A DNA stretch of 33,235 nt from an uncultured bacterium (GTDB lineage: Bacteria > Planctomycetota > Phycisphaerae > Phycisphaerales > SM1A02). Positions 1-8,638 of the stretch are shown in pieces. Position 1 is the first letter of the stretch. Each line of letters opens with the position of its first letter. Location: positions 1-33,235 of the forward strand of contig CAIYOC010000041.1 of assembly GCA_903927725.1 (NCBI GenBank), read 5' to 3'. Position numbers and translations under genes: made by a program. The notes below the pieces were generated by a model. That model was not told the origin of the DNA and did not search any database. It saw only the letters and a list, made by a program, of their open reading frames with translations.

Positions 1-186
1 CACATCCACCTGCGCGACCGTTGCGAGACCGACGGCATCACCTACATCAACGACGGTGCGGTGAGCGGTTCGTGGTGGAAGGGTGCGCTCGAGGGCGTGC
101 CCGAGGGTTTCGGTGTGCTCGACCTGCGGCCCGACGGGTCGTTCGACCATCGGTACGAGACCTACGGCTGGACCGCGAAGGAGTGA
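1..186 (+). CDS. Metallophosphoesterase (calcineurin-like), C-terminal fragment cut by window edge
   Basis: Frame 1 reads HIHLRDRCETDGITYINDGAVSGSWWKGALEGVPEGFGVLDLRPDGSFDHRYETYGWTAKE*; the GHIH-like 'HIH' plus 'YINDGAVSGSWWKG' resembles the C-terminus of calcineurin-like phosphoesterases; no start inside the window. Confidence 0.6.
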   Translation, partial: HIHLRDRCETDGITYINDGAVSGSWWKGALEGVPEGFGVLDLRPDGSFDHRYETYGWTAKE

Positions 187-220
187 CCGGCCGCCGGCGG
201 GTACCGGGCGGGTACCGGGC

Positions 221-993
221 TCAGTGATGGTTGCGCTGGGGCACGAATGACTGCGCGAAGACGCCCAGCACCGTGGCCAGGTAGCCGATGCCCGACACCA
301 TCAGGATCGCACCGGCGATCCGCCCGGGCGTGGTCACCGGATACATGTCCCCGTACCCCACCGTGGTGACGGTGGTCATGGCCCACCAGAGCACATCGCT
401 CGCCGAGCGGATCTTGCCGTCGGGTGCATCATGCTCGACATGCAGCACGACGATGCAGATCAGGATGAAGAGCATCTGGATGAAGAACGTCGCTCCCGCC
501 ATCACGATGCTGCGACGCTCGACCTTGGCCGATTCCAGAGGATGCGTGCGGCGCGCAGCAGCATCAGGAACCGCAGCAGCCGGGCCAGGCGCAGCCAGCG
601 CGTCTGGAACACGAACGGGATGCTGCTCAGCAGATCCACGATGCCCCAGCCGAACAGGTACTTCAGCTTTGACGGTGCTCTCCACAGGTGGCGCAGGAAG
701 TCATAGAAGAAGAAGAGGCACAGCACGAAGTCGACGACGGTGAGCACCCCGATGATGTCGGGCTCGCTCGGCGACAGGAAGAGCCCCACCGACACGAGGA
801 CCGCCAGCATCGCGAGTGCCGCCATGTAGATGTGGTAGACCGAATCCCGGTGCTCGGCCCGCGCCTTGTCGCCGGGCGTCTTCGCGGTCGGCATCGGCAC
901 GGGCTCGATGGCACGCGCGGTCCGTCGCGGCCGTCGCGGTGGGCTGATGCTGGGCATGTGGACAAGGTAGCGACCCGCGCCACCCACGTGCAC
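221..993 (-). pseudogene. Voltage-gated-type potassium channel (S1-S4 plus S5-pore-S6), interrupted by a frameshift
   Basis: ORF 502..993(-) has hydrophobic S1-S3 and an Arg-rich S4-like stretch (RWLRLARLLRFLMLLRAARIL); ORF 221..685(-) in another frame has S5, the selectivity filter TVTTVGYGD and S6. The pieces join at about 531-545. Could also be a sequencing error. Confidence 0.75.
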
Positions 994-1006
994 CTAGAGT
1001 GCCTCC

Positions 1007-2104
1007 ATGGCACTCGACCACTACGTCACCCTCGGCCGCTCTGGCCTTCGCGTCAGTCCCCTCTGCCTGGGCGCGATGACCTTCGGCACCGAATGGGGAT
1101 TCGGCACCGGCCCCGACGAATCGATCGCCCAGCTGGAGCGCTACGTCGCACGCGGCGGCAACTTCATCGACACCGCGAACATCTACACCAAGGGACACAG
1201 CGAGGCGATCCTGGGCGAGTGGTTCACCACCGGCGGCGGCAAGGGGCTGCGCGACCGCATGGTGCTGGCCACCAAGTTCGGCGGCGGCATGCACGTGGGC
1301 GATCCCAACGGGGGCGGTTCGGGTCGAAAGGCCATCATGCACCAGGTCGAGGACTCGCTGCGTCGCCTGCGCACCGACCACATCGACCTGCTCTGGGTGC
1401 ACTTCCTCGATCCGCACACGCCGGTCGACGAGACCGTGCACACGCTCGAAATGCTCGTGCGCTCCGGGAAGGTGCGCTACCTCGGGCTGAGCGATCACCC
1501 GGCCTGGGTGTGCACGCAGATGCAGTACGAGGCGATCCTGAAGGGCTGGGTCCCGTTCGTGGCGCTGCAGATCGAGTACTCGCTGCTGCAGCGCACCGTC
1601 GAGGGCGAGCTCATGCCGATGGCGCGTGCGCTCGGCCTGGGCGTGACGCCATGGGGGCCCCTGCGCGGCGGTGTGCTCTCGGGCAAGTTCGATCGCACGC
1701 ACCGACCCAAGGACGACGGCTCCACGCGCGTACGCAGCGACAGCACGTATCTCAACGAGACCACCTTCGCGATCGTCGATGCCCTGCGCGAGATCGGCGC
1801 CGTGCACCGGGCAACGCCGGCACAAGTCGCCCTGCGCTGGGTCATGGACCGCAGCGGCGTGACGAGCACGATCCTCGGTGCACGCACGATGGCGCAGCTT
1901 GAGGACAATCTCGGCGCGTGCACGATCACGCTGTCGTCGGAGGACACGGCCCGTCTCGACACACTGTCCAAGCCGAACCTGCCTTTTCCCTGTGACTTCC
2001 TGCACCCGGTGCGCACCACCACGATCCCGGGCAACACGAGGATCAATGGCGTCGAACCGTCGCCGTGGCACTTGGCGCCCAAGGATGCGATCGAACGCTG
2101 GTGA
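1007..2104 (+). CDS. Aldo/keto reductase
   Basis: LGRSGLRVSPLCLGAMTFGTEWGFG...FIDTANIYTKGHSEAILGEW...DHIDLLWVHFLDPHTPVDETVHTLEMLVRSGKVRYLGLSDHPAW; typical AKR motifs. Confidence 0.93.
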   Translation: MALDHYVTLGRSGLRVSPLCLGAMTFGTEWGFGTGPDESIAQLERYVARGGNFIDTANIYTKGHSEAILGEWFTTGGGKGLRDRMVLATKFGGGMHVGDPNGGGSGRKAIMHQVEDSLRRLRTDHIDLLWVHFLDPHTPVDETVHTLEMLVRSGKVRYLGLSDHPAWVCTQMQYEAILKGWVPFVALQIEYSLLQRTVEGELMPMARALGLGVTPWGPLRGGVLSGKFDRTHRPKDDGSTRVRSDSTYLNETTFAIVDALREIGAVHRATPAQVALRWVMDRSGVTSTILGARTMAQLEDNLGACTITLSSEDTARLDTLSKPNLPFPCDFLHPVRTTTIPGNTRINGVEPSPWHLAPKDAIERW

Positions 2105-2196
2105 TGCCGCGTGCAGGCGCAGGTTCCCGGTCGCGGCGCGCGGAATCCGTGCTCCTGCTTTGACCTGAGCCGGTCTGGTCCTACACTCGATTGCCC

Positions 2197-3249
2197 ATGA
2201 TCGCCACGACCCTTGCCACGTTCGCGCTCGCCCTTCCCGGCGGCGGCACCCCTGTCCTGCTCTGCCCGGATTCGCTCCGGCAGACGGTCTGGGCCTTCGA
2301 TGCCACGACCGGTGCGATCGTGAGCCAGAACGTGATCGTGGACACCGCATTCCTGGACCAGCCGATCCAGGTGGTCGCCAGCCCGACCGGCACGATGATC
2401 GTGACTGATGAGGTGGACGCCACCGTGCGCGAGTTCAGCGCGCAGGGCGTGTTCATCCGTGAACTCTGCGGCCCCGCGCAGGGGTTGACCCGCGCCTACG
2501 GCTGCTGCGTGAAGAACGACAAGATCTACGTGACCGAGCCATTCGTCACGACGCTTTCCGAGCCCGGTCGCATCTGGCGCATGAACCTTGACGGCTCGGG
2601 CTTCGAGCTCTTCCTGCAGAGTCCGCTCATGCGCAACCCGCGCGGCATCATCGCGGTGCCCGGTGGGTTCATGGTGGCCGACTCCGGCGAGGCCGCGCTC
2701 GGTGGCGAGGACCTTGAGTTCGTGAGCGACGCCGGCGTGGTGCAGTCCCCGCCCTTCTTCGATTCGGACGGCGTGAGCTACTTCGACTTCCCCCAGCAGA
2801 TCGCGCCAGCCACGGGCGGCGGCTTCTGGGTCGCCGGCTTCAGCGATCCGCGCGGGCTCTGGAACCTGTCCGCGACCGGGCAGTTGGGCAACTTCTATCC
2901 AACGTTCACGAGCCCACGCGGCGTGTGGACGCTGGGCAACGGGAAGCTGCTCTACACAGGCGGCACCCGCGTGCAGATGCTCGACCCCATCGGCGGCGCC
3001 GAGGTCGAGATCGTGAACAACCCGGGCGGTGCGGGCAATCCACCTGTCTCGAGCTTCCGGTTCCTCACGCCCTTCACGCTGCCACCGGCATGCCCGGCCG
3101 ACCTGGATGGCAATGGCCTCGTGGATGGCGGCGATCTTGGCCTGCTGCTCAGCGGTTGGGGCGCGTCCGGTCCCGCCGACATCGATGGCAGCGGCGCGGT
3201 CGACGGATCCGACCTGGGCGTGATGCTCAGCGCATGGGGCTCCTGCTGA
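2197..3249 (+). CDS. Secreted NHL/SMP-30-like beta-propeller protein with two C-terminal dockerin/EF-hand-like repeats
   Basis: Propeller-like repeats and a C-terminal CPADLDGNGLVDGGDLGLLLSGWGASGPADIDGSGAVDGSDLGVMLSAWGSC tandem repeat; probable ATG at 2197 followed by a hydrophobic N-terminus. Confidence 0.6.
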   Translation: MIATTLATFALALPGGGTPVLLCPDSLRQTVWAFDATTGAIVSQNVIVDTAFLDQPIQVVASPTGTMIVTDEVDATVREFSAQGVFIRELCGPAQGLTRAYGCCVKNDKIYVTEPFVTTLSEPGRIWRMNLDGSGFELFLQSPLMRNPRGIIAVPGGFMVADSGEAALGGEDLEFVSDAGVVQSPPFFDSDGVSYFDFPQQIAPATGGGFWVAGFSDPRGLWNLSATGQLGNFYPTFTSPRGVWTLGNGKLLYTGGTRVQMLDPIGGAEVEIVNNPGGAGNPPVSSFRFLTPFTLPPACPADLDGNGLVDGGDLGLLLSGWGASGPADIDGSGAVDGSDLGVMLSAWGSC

Positions 3250-3266
3250 ACCCCTAGGATGCGTGC

Positions 3267-3659
3267 GTGCAGCACGCGCTCCGACACATCGTCTCGCTCG
3301 CCGACACCGATGCGGCTGGCGTGGTCTTCACGGCGCGCACCATCGAGATCGCGCACCGCGGCTTCGAGCACTGGCTCGCTGCGCACGGCGCCCCGATCGC
3401 CGACATGCTCGCCGGACGTCTGCCCGCGATGCCGATCGTTCGGATCGAGGCGGACCTTCACGCGCCGCTGCGCGTGGGCGATGCCGTCGAGGTGCACTCG
3501 TCGATGACCGCCTGCGGCGAGCGCTCGGTGACGATGCTCCACGAGCTCATGCTCGGCTCACGGTGCGCCGCGCGCATCACGCTCGTGCACGCATGCGTGG
3601 GGCGTGACGGAGCGTCAGTGGCCGTGCCCGACGCCATCCGCCGGCTCGCCGACCGCTGA
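3267..3659 (+). CDS. Hotdog-fold acyl-CoA thioesterase; candidate 1,4-dihydroxy-2-naphthoyl-CoA thioesterase by gene context
   Basis: DTDAAGVVFTARTIEIAHRGFEHWL matches the DxD(A/P)xGxVYF...E signature of 4-hydroxybenzoyl-CoA/DHNA-CoA thioesterases; lies next to the men operon. Confidence 0.75.
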   Translation: MQHALRHIVSLADTDAAGVVFTARTIEIAHRGFEHWLAAHGAPIADMLAGRLPAMPIVRIEADLHAPLRVGDAVEVHSSMTACGERSVTMLHELMLGSRCAARITLVHACVGRDGASVAVPDAIRRLADR

Positions 3660-5009
3660 TCGCTCTGGAGCGGGCCTGCTCCACAGCACACGCGACGAGG
3701 GCAGCGCGGCATGGCACTGCGCCAACGACGCCTTGTGCGGCAGTTCCGCCGGCCACTCGACGATCGTGTCCGGCAGCGCATGGCGCGGCAGACGCTCGGC
3801 GAGCGATGCGACGAGCGCGTCCCAGTCGACCGCGCTTCCATCCGTGCGCACGAAGGCTGCCGGGCGCATGCCCCACCGGTCGTCCGGCGCGCCGATCACT
3901 CGCGCGCCGAGCAGGGCCGCATGGTGTAGCAGCTGCGTCTCGACCTCGACAGGATCGATGTTCTCGCCGCCGGAGATGAACACGCGGTCGCTGCGCCCGG
4001 ACACGATCACCGCGCCCTGCTCGAAGCGGCCCTGGTCGTTCGTGCGCAGCCAGCCACCGGCCTCGACGATCGGCTCGATCGCGCCATCACGCCACGCACC
4101 GAGCGCCATCGTGGGCGAGCGCACGAAGAGATCCGCGCCGAGCCGCTTGGCCACGACACCATCGAGCCATCGGCCCGACCAACCGTCGGGCGAGTCAGGC
4201 GCGGGACGACCGGCAGCGACCATCGCGCCGGTCTCGGTCATGCCGTAGGTCATGACGAGCGGCCAGCCGTTGGCGAGCGCCTGGTTGCGCCAGTCGATCG
4301 GGCACGGCGCACCGCCGATCACGAGCGCCTTCATCGCGCGGATGCGCTCATGCAGGCTCGAGTCCCGGCGCGCGGCGTGCAGAAGCCCGGCGAGCTGGGT
4401 CGGCACGATCGAGGCGTGCGTGACGGACGGCGCGGCGAGCAGGAACGTATGGAGCGGCACCGAGGACTCGCTGCGCACGATCGCCACGCGCGCACCCACG
4501 AGTGCGGCTCGCATGAGGATGCCGAGCCCACCGACATGATGCCATGGAATCGTGAGCGCCCAGCAGTCATCGGCGGCGAACGAACAGGCCTTGGATGCGC
4601 GCACGGCGGCCTCGACGAGCGTGGCGGCGGAATGCACGATCAACCGGGGTTCGCCGCTCGAACCGCTCGTGGGCACGATCACGGTGGGGCGCGATGGATC
4701 AGGATCCGCACCGGGCACCGTGCAGCTCGGCGCACTCGGTGCAGGCAGGCTGGCGGCACCGGCCTGCGCACAGACGGCGGTTCGACGGGCCTCGGGATCG
4801 CGCGGATTCAGCAGCACGGCGCACGCACCACGGCGCACGACCGCGAAGAGCGCACTGATCGCCTCCGCATCGAGCGAAGCGCTCACGCCGACGCGCACCC
4901 CTGCGCCGATCCCCTCTGCCCAGAGCGAGTGCTCGTAGGCGGCGCGAACGCCCTGCCACTGCGGATCGACGATGCCCCCGGGGCCCATCTGGAAAGTGAT
5001 CACGTCCAT
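3615..5009 (-). CDS. menE: o-succinylbenzoate--CoA ligase (AMP-binding enzyme)
   Basis: PTVIVPTSGSSGEPRLIVHS (AMP-binding P-loop), YGMTETGAMV, GRSDRVFISGGENIDPVEVE; position in men operon. Confidence 0.9.
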   Translation of the reverse strand: MDVITFQMGPGGIVDPQWQGVRAAYEHSLWAEGIGAGVRVGVSASLDAEAISALFAVVRRGACAVLLNPRDPEARRTAVCAQAGAASLPAPSAPSCTVPGADPDPSRPTVIVPTSGSSGEPRLIVHSAATLVEAAVRASKACSFAADDCWALTIPWHHVGGLGILMRAALVGARVAIVRSESSVPLHTFLLAAPSVTHASIVPTQLAGLLHAARRDSSLHERIRAMKALVIGGAPCPIDWRNQALANGWPLVMTYGMTETGAMVAAGRPAPDSPDGWSGRWLDGVVAKRLGADLFVRSPTMALGAWRDGAIEPIVEAGGWLRTNDQGRFEQGAVIVSGRSDRVFISGGENIDPVEVETQLLHHAALLGARVIGAPDDRWGMRPAAFVRTDGSAVDWDALVASLAERLPRHALPDTIVEWPAELPHKASLAQCHAALPSSRVLWSRPAPERSAVGEPADGVGHGH

Positions 5010-6016
5010 GGAACGACTGCCTCCTTGAGCGGCACGTACTCGAGCCTGGGAATCGGGAGCGCCGGCGCGATCTCCATGCGGCCTTCCCGCACGGCAGCCT
5101 GCTCCACGACATCGAATTCGAAGAGTCCCGCTGACGCAAGGCCGTGGTCGCGACCGCCGGTGGCGGTGACCGCTGCCAGCCGCGCGAGCAAGGCCAGCGT
5201 GTAGGACGACTCGAGGCAGCTCGAGAGCACCGTGTCCATGCCATGGATCCGGCCGCGCGTCACCGCGTGCTCGACTTCCTCGAGTGCACCGAGCAGGCTC
5301 GGCTTCAGGACCTGCACCTCGACGCCGGGCGCACCGACGAGCGCCTCGCGATGCTCGGGCTCGTGCAGCGATTCGTCGATGGCCATCGTGATGCCTGTAC
5401 GACGGCTGAGCTCGGGCAGCTCGAGCGGGTTGCGCAGCGGCTCCTCCATGTATTCGATGCGGGCCACGTCGAGCCGCTTCATCATGCGCACGGCCGAAGT
5501 CAACGTGAGCCGGCGGTTGCCGTCCAGTCGCAGGCGGACCGCGGAATCGAGCCCATCAAGCATCGCGGCGATCAGCGCTGCATCATCGGCGACCTTGCCC
5601 AGGCCGACCTTCACCTTCACGGTGCGGTAGCCGGAGAAGTCACCGCGCTCGATCGCCGCGCGTGCGGCGGCAGCATCGCCCGAGAAGACCGCGTTCACGC
5701 CGACCCCGCTGTGCTCGCTGCGCCCGAAGCCGAAGCGACGCTCATCCACCAGCGTGGCCTGCGCGCAGGAGAGCGCAAACGAGGCGCTCGGCGCCATGGG
5801 CATGGATCCGCTGCAGGTGGCTTCCTGAACGCCCTCGAGCGCATCCTGCAGCGACTCGCGGTGAAGCCCCGCCAGCGGAGCCATCTCGCCGTATCCACAT
5901 CGGCCATCCTCCTCGACACGCAGGATCGCCCCGCGTCGCACGCGGACCATCTCCCCGCCCGCCGGGAACGGCGTGCGCAACGGGAGTTCGTACCAAGCAA
6001 CGCTGAAGGACTGCAT
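5000..6016 (-). CDS. menC: o-succinylbenzoate synthase (enolase superfamily)
   Basis: VKVKVG (KxK), RLDGNRRLT, EYMEEPL, AIDESL, VLKPSLLG; start ATG at 6016 overlaps the menA stop (TGATG). Confidence 0.9.
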   Translation of the reverse strand: MQSFSVAWYELPLRTPFPAGGEMVRVRRGAILRVEEDGRCGYGEMAPLAGLHRESLQDALEGVQEATCSGSMPMAPSASFALSCAQATLVDERRFGFGRSEHSGVGVNAVFSGDAAAARAAIERGDFSGYRTVKVKVGLGKVADDAALIAAMLDGLDSAVRLRLDGNRRLTLTSAVRMMKRLDVARIEYMEEPLRNPLELPELSRRTGITMAIDESLHEPEHREALVGAPGVEVQVLKPSLLGALEEVEHAVTRGRIHGMDTVLSSCLESSYTLALLARLAAVTATGGRDHGLASAGLFEFDVVEQAAVREGRMEIAPALPIPRLEYVPLKEAVVPWT

Positions 6017-6939
6017 CAGGACCGGGTCATGACGAGGGCGAACAGCACTGCCGTCGCCAGCAGGGCCGATCCCGTGGAGGCTAGCACGCCATTCAACGGT
6101 CGACCGTCGAGCCCGCGCAGCACTCGCACGACCTGCACCACCAGCAGCGCGGACGGCACGCATGGCAGATAAGCCATCGGATCCTGGCCTGCGGCGAGCC
6201 ATGCGAAGCACGCCAGCGCACCCGCCACGCAAGCAGCGAACTCAAGCCGGGCGAAGCGCTCCCCCAAGCGCACCGCCAGCGTGAGCTTGCGCGCTCGTGC
6301 ATCGCCCTCGCGGTCACGAAGGTTGTTCACCGCCAGGATCGCCGTCGAGAGCAGGCCGCACCCGACACCCGCAACGACGAGCGGCGCACCAAGATCAGCG
6401 CCGAGCGCCAGCCCCGTGGCCACCACGGCCACGACGCCAAAGAACGCAAGCACGAAGAGGTCGCCCAGACCGACATAGGCGAGCGGCAACGGTCCGCCGG
6501 TGTACGCAAGTGCCAGCATCCCACTGATCAGGCCGAGGAAGGCATAGCCGATGCTCACCTCGATCGAGAGCCAGGCGGCAGCCAGACCTGCGACCGCGAG
6601 CGCGATGCCCGTCGCGACCCACATGCGCGCGGGTGCGATGAGCCCCGCCGCAACGGCTCGCGTTGGACCGAGCCGATCGGGCGTGTCGGCACCCTTGCGA
6701 AAATCCAGGCACTCGTTCGCGAAGTTCGTCGCGACCTGCACACCGAGCGCGCCGACCGCGCACGCAGCGAAGAGCCCCCACTCCCGGGCGTACCAAGGTG
6801 CACCGCTCTGCGCGCGGCCGAGCGCCGCGCCCACCACCACGGGCGCAAGGCCGGCCGGCAGCGTCTTGGGACGCATGGCGGCGATCCACGTGGCGAGTCC
6901 TGCGCGCTTGGGCGCCGGGATGGGCGTGAGGTCGCTCAC
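6016..6939 (-). CDS. menA: 1,4-dihydroxy-2-naphthoate polyprenyltransferase
   Basis: Polytopic UbiA family: [32 protein letters not shown] and [27 protein letters not shown] start at 6939 overlaps the menB stop (GTGA). Confidence 0.9.
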   Translation of the reverse strand: MSDLTPIPAPKRAGLATWIAAMRPKTLPAGLAPVVVGAALGRAQSGAPWYAREWGLFAACAVGALGVQVATNFANECLDFRKGADTPDRLGPTRAVAAGLIAPARMWVATGIALAVAGLAAAWLSIEVSIGYAFLGLISGMLALAYTGGPLPLAYVGLGDLFVLAFFGVVAVVATGLALGADLGAPLVVAGVGCGLLSTAILAVNNLRDREGDARARKLTLAVRLGERFARLEFAACVAGALACFAWLAAGQDPMAYLPCVPSALLVVQVVRVLRGLDGRPLNGVLASTGSALLATAVLFALVMTRS

Positions 6940-7772
6940 GGGCGACGCGTGATCGAGTCCCACGCTGGCGGACGGCGTTCGCGCCAAGCGCGGGAACCCT
7001 CCTGCGCCTCGTCGGTCATGTAGTAGAGCATGGTCGCGCAACCGGCCAGCTCCTGCAGTCCGGCCTGGCCATCGCAATCGGCGTTCATCGCGGCCTTCAA
7101 GCAACGCAGCGCGGTGGGCGAGCACGCCAGCATCTCGCGGCACCACTGCAAGGTCTCGCGCTCGAGATCGGCCAGCGGCACGACCGTGTTCACGAGGCCC
7201 ATGTCCTGGGCCTGCTGCGCGGAGTACTGGCGGCAGAGGAACCACATCTCGCGCGCCTTCTTCTGGCCGATGATGCGCGCCATGTACGAGCTGCCGTAGC
7301 CGCCGTCGAACGAGCCGACCTTCGGGCCGATCTGGCCGAACTTGGCGTTGTCGGCGGCGATCGTGAGGTCGCACATCATGTGGAGCACGTGGCCGCCGCC
7401 GATGGCGAATCCTGCCACCATCGCCACGATCGGCTTGGGGCACGTCCGGATCTCGCGCTGGAAGTCGAGCACGTTCAGCCGGTGCACGCCGGACTCATCC
7501 ACATAGCCCGCCTCGCCGCGCACGCTGTGGTCACCGCCTGCGCAGAAGGCATCGGGGCCCTCTCCGCACAGGATGATCACGCCGATCGACGCATCCTCGC
7601 GCGCCAGCTGCAGCGCGCGTCGCATCTCCATCACCGTCTCGGGGCGGAAGGCGTTGCGCTTGTGCGGGCGGTTGATCGTGATCTTCGCGATGCCCTCGGG
7701 CAGGGTGTGGTAGCGGATGTCGGTCCACTCGCCGACGGCGGTCCAGGCCGGTGCAGTGCTGGTCGTGGTCAT
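6936..7772 (-). CDS. menB: 1,4-dihydroxy-2-naphthoyl-CoA synthase
   Basis: Crotonase fold: [111 protein letters not shown], which is highly MenB-specific. Confidence 0.97.
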   Translation of the reverse strand: MTTTSTAPAWTAVGEWTDIRYHTLPEGIAKITINRPHKRNAFRPETVMEMRRALQLAREDASIGVIILCGEGPDAFCAGGDHSVRGEAGYVDESGVHRLNVLDFQREIRTCPKPIVAMVAGFAIGGGHVLHMMCDLTIAADNAKFGQIGPKVGSFDGGYGSSYMARIIGQKKAREMWFLCRQYSAQQAQDMGLVNTVVPLADLERETLQWCREMLACSPTALRCLKAAMNADCDGQAGLQELAGCATMLYYMTDEAQEGSRAWRERRPPAWDSITRRP

Positions 7773-8638
7773 GGTGAGCAAGCGTAGTCCAGGACCTGCG
7801 CCACGACCGCGGGCGCCTCGACGAGCAGCGCGTGCGTGGTCGGGTGGCCATCGCCCGCATCGGCGACGGAAACATGCAGGTGACGGCCGCGGCGCAGCGC
7901 GCGCAGGCGTTCCCCTTCCTCGACGTAGGCCGTGTCGTCCTTGCCGGCCACGAACACGCAGCGCCGGGCAGGCGACAGGTCGGGTGCCTGCAGCGCCTTG
8001 CCCGGCGAGAGTTCGCGCAGGATCCGGACCCAGCTGGGCGTGCTTGCCGCGCGCGATGCCGCAACGGCCCCTGCGATCCCCCGCGCGACGAGTCCAGCGA
8101 ACATCGCACGCTCATGCCAGGAGCGCATGAAGGCCTGCATGCCGTCGCGCGCGAGCGCGGCGGAGAGCGCGGCATCGGTCCGTTGCCGTTCAAGCGCCTG
8201 CGCAGGTGCCAGCGGATGCACGCGCGCGCTCACCAGGACGAGTGCATCGGGCATCAGCGCGACCGTGGCCGCGGCGGCAAGGCGGCCGCCGAAGCTGTAG
8301 CCCGCCAGCACCAAGGGTGCGCGAGGTCGCTGCACCCGGATGGCCTGCACGGTGCGCGCCACCATCGCCGCAGCGTGCGGCATGTCGAGCACCGGGCATT
8401 GCGCCAACGGTGCGAGTGCGACCGCATGGAACGAAGCCTCCGTGCCGAGTCGTGCAGCCACCAGCTTCCAGTCACGGGGTTCGCCGAACGAACCATGCAA
8501 GGCCACGATGCACGGTGCGTCGTCGCGTGCGACGCGCAGGTCAACCCATGGCAGGATCGATCGATCGACGTGGTGCGCGGGCTGCGCTGCTGCGCGCGTC
8601 AGGGCCTCGTGGGTCCGAGCACGCATCGGCGCGCTCAT
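7769..8638 (-). CDS. menH: Alpha/beta hydrolase, probable 2-succinyl-6-hydroxy-2,4-cyclohexadiene-1-carboxylate synthase
   Basis: [13 protein letters not shown] (HGFxG), [13 protein letters not shown] nucleophile elbow; sits between menD and menB with ATGA overlaps at both ends. Confidence 0.8.
   Translation of the reverse strand: MSAPMRARTHEALTRAAAQPAHHVDRSILPWVDLRVARDDAPCIVALHGSFGEPRDWKLVAARLGTEASFHAVALAPLAQCPVLDMPHAAAMVARTVQAIRVQRPRAPLVLAGYSFGGRLAAAATVALMPDALVLVSARVHPLAPAQALERQRTDAALSAALARDGMQAFMRSWHERAMFAGLVARGIAGAVAASRAASTPSWVRILRELSPGKALQAPDLSPARRCVFVAGKDDTAYVEEGERLRALRRGRHLHVSVADAGDGHPTTHALLVEAPAVVAQVLDYACSP

Noticed and set aside
531-545. Programmed -1 ribosomal frameshift in the K+ channel
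   Set aside because: No canonical slippery heptamer or obvious downstream pseudoknot seen; an indel or sequencing error is simpler.
701-2350. 549-aa minus-strand ORF opposite the aldo/keto reductase
   Set aside because: Antisense to a strongly supported AKR gene; composition typical of spurious GC-rich ORFs.
6940-7443. N-terminal extension of the menA ORF into menB
   Set aside because: Out-of-frame translation within menB; a GTG at 6939 overlapping the menB stop gives a normal MenA length.
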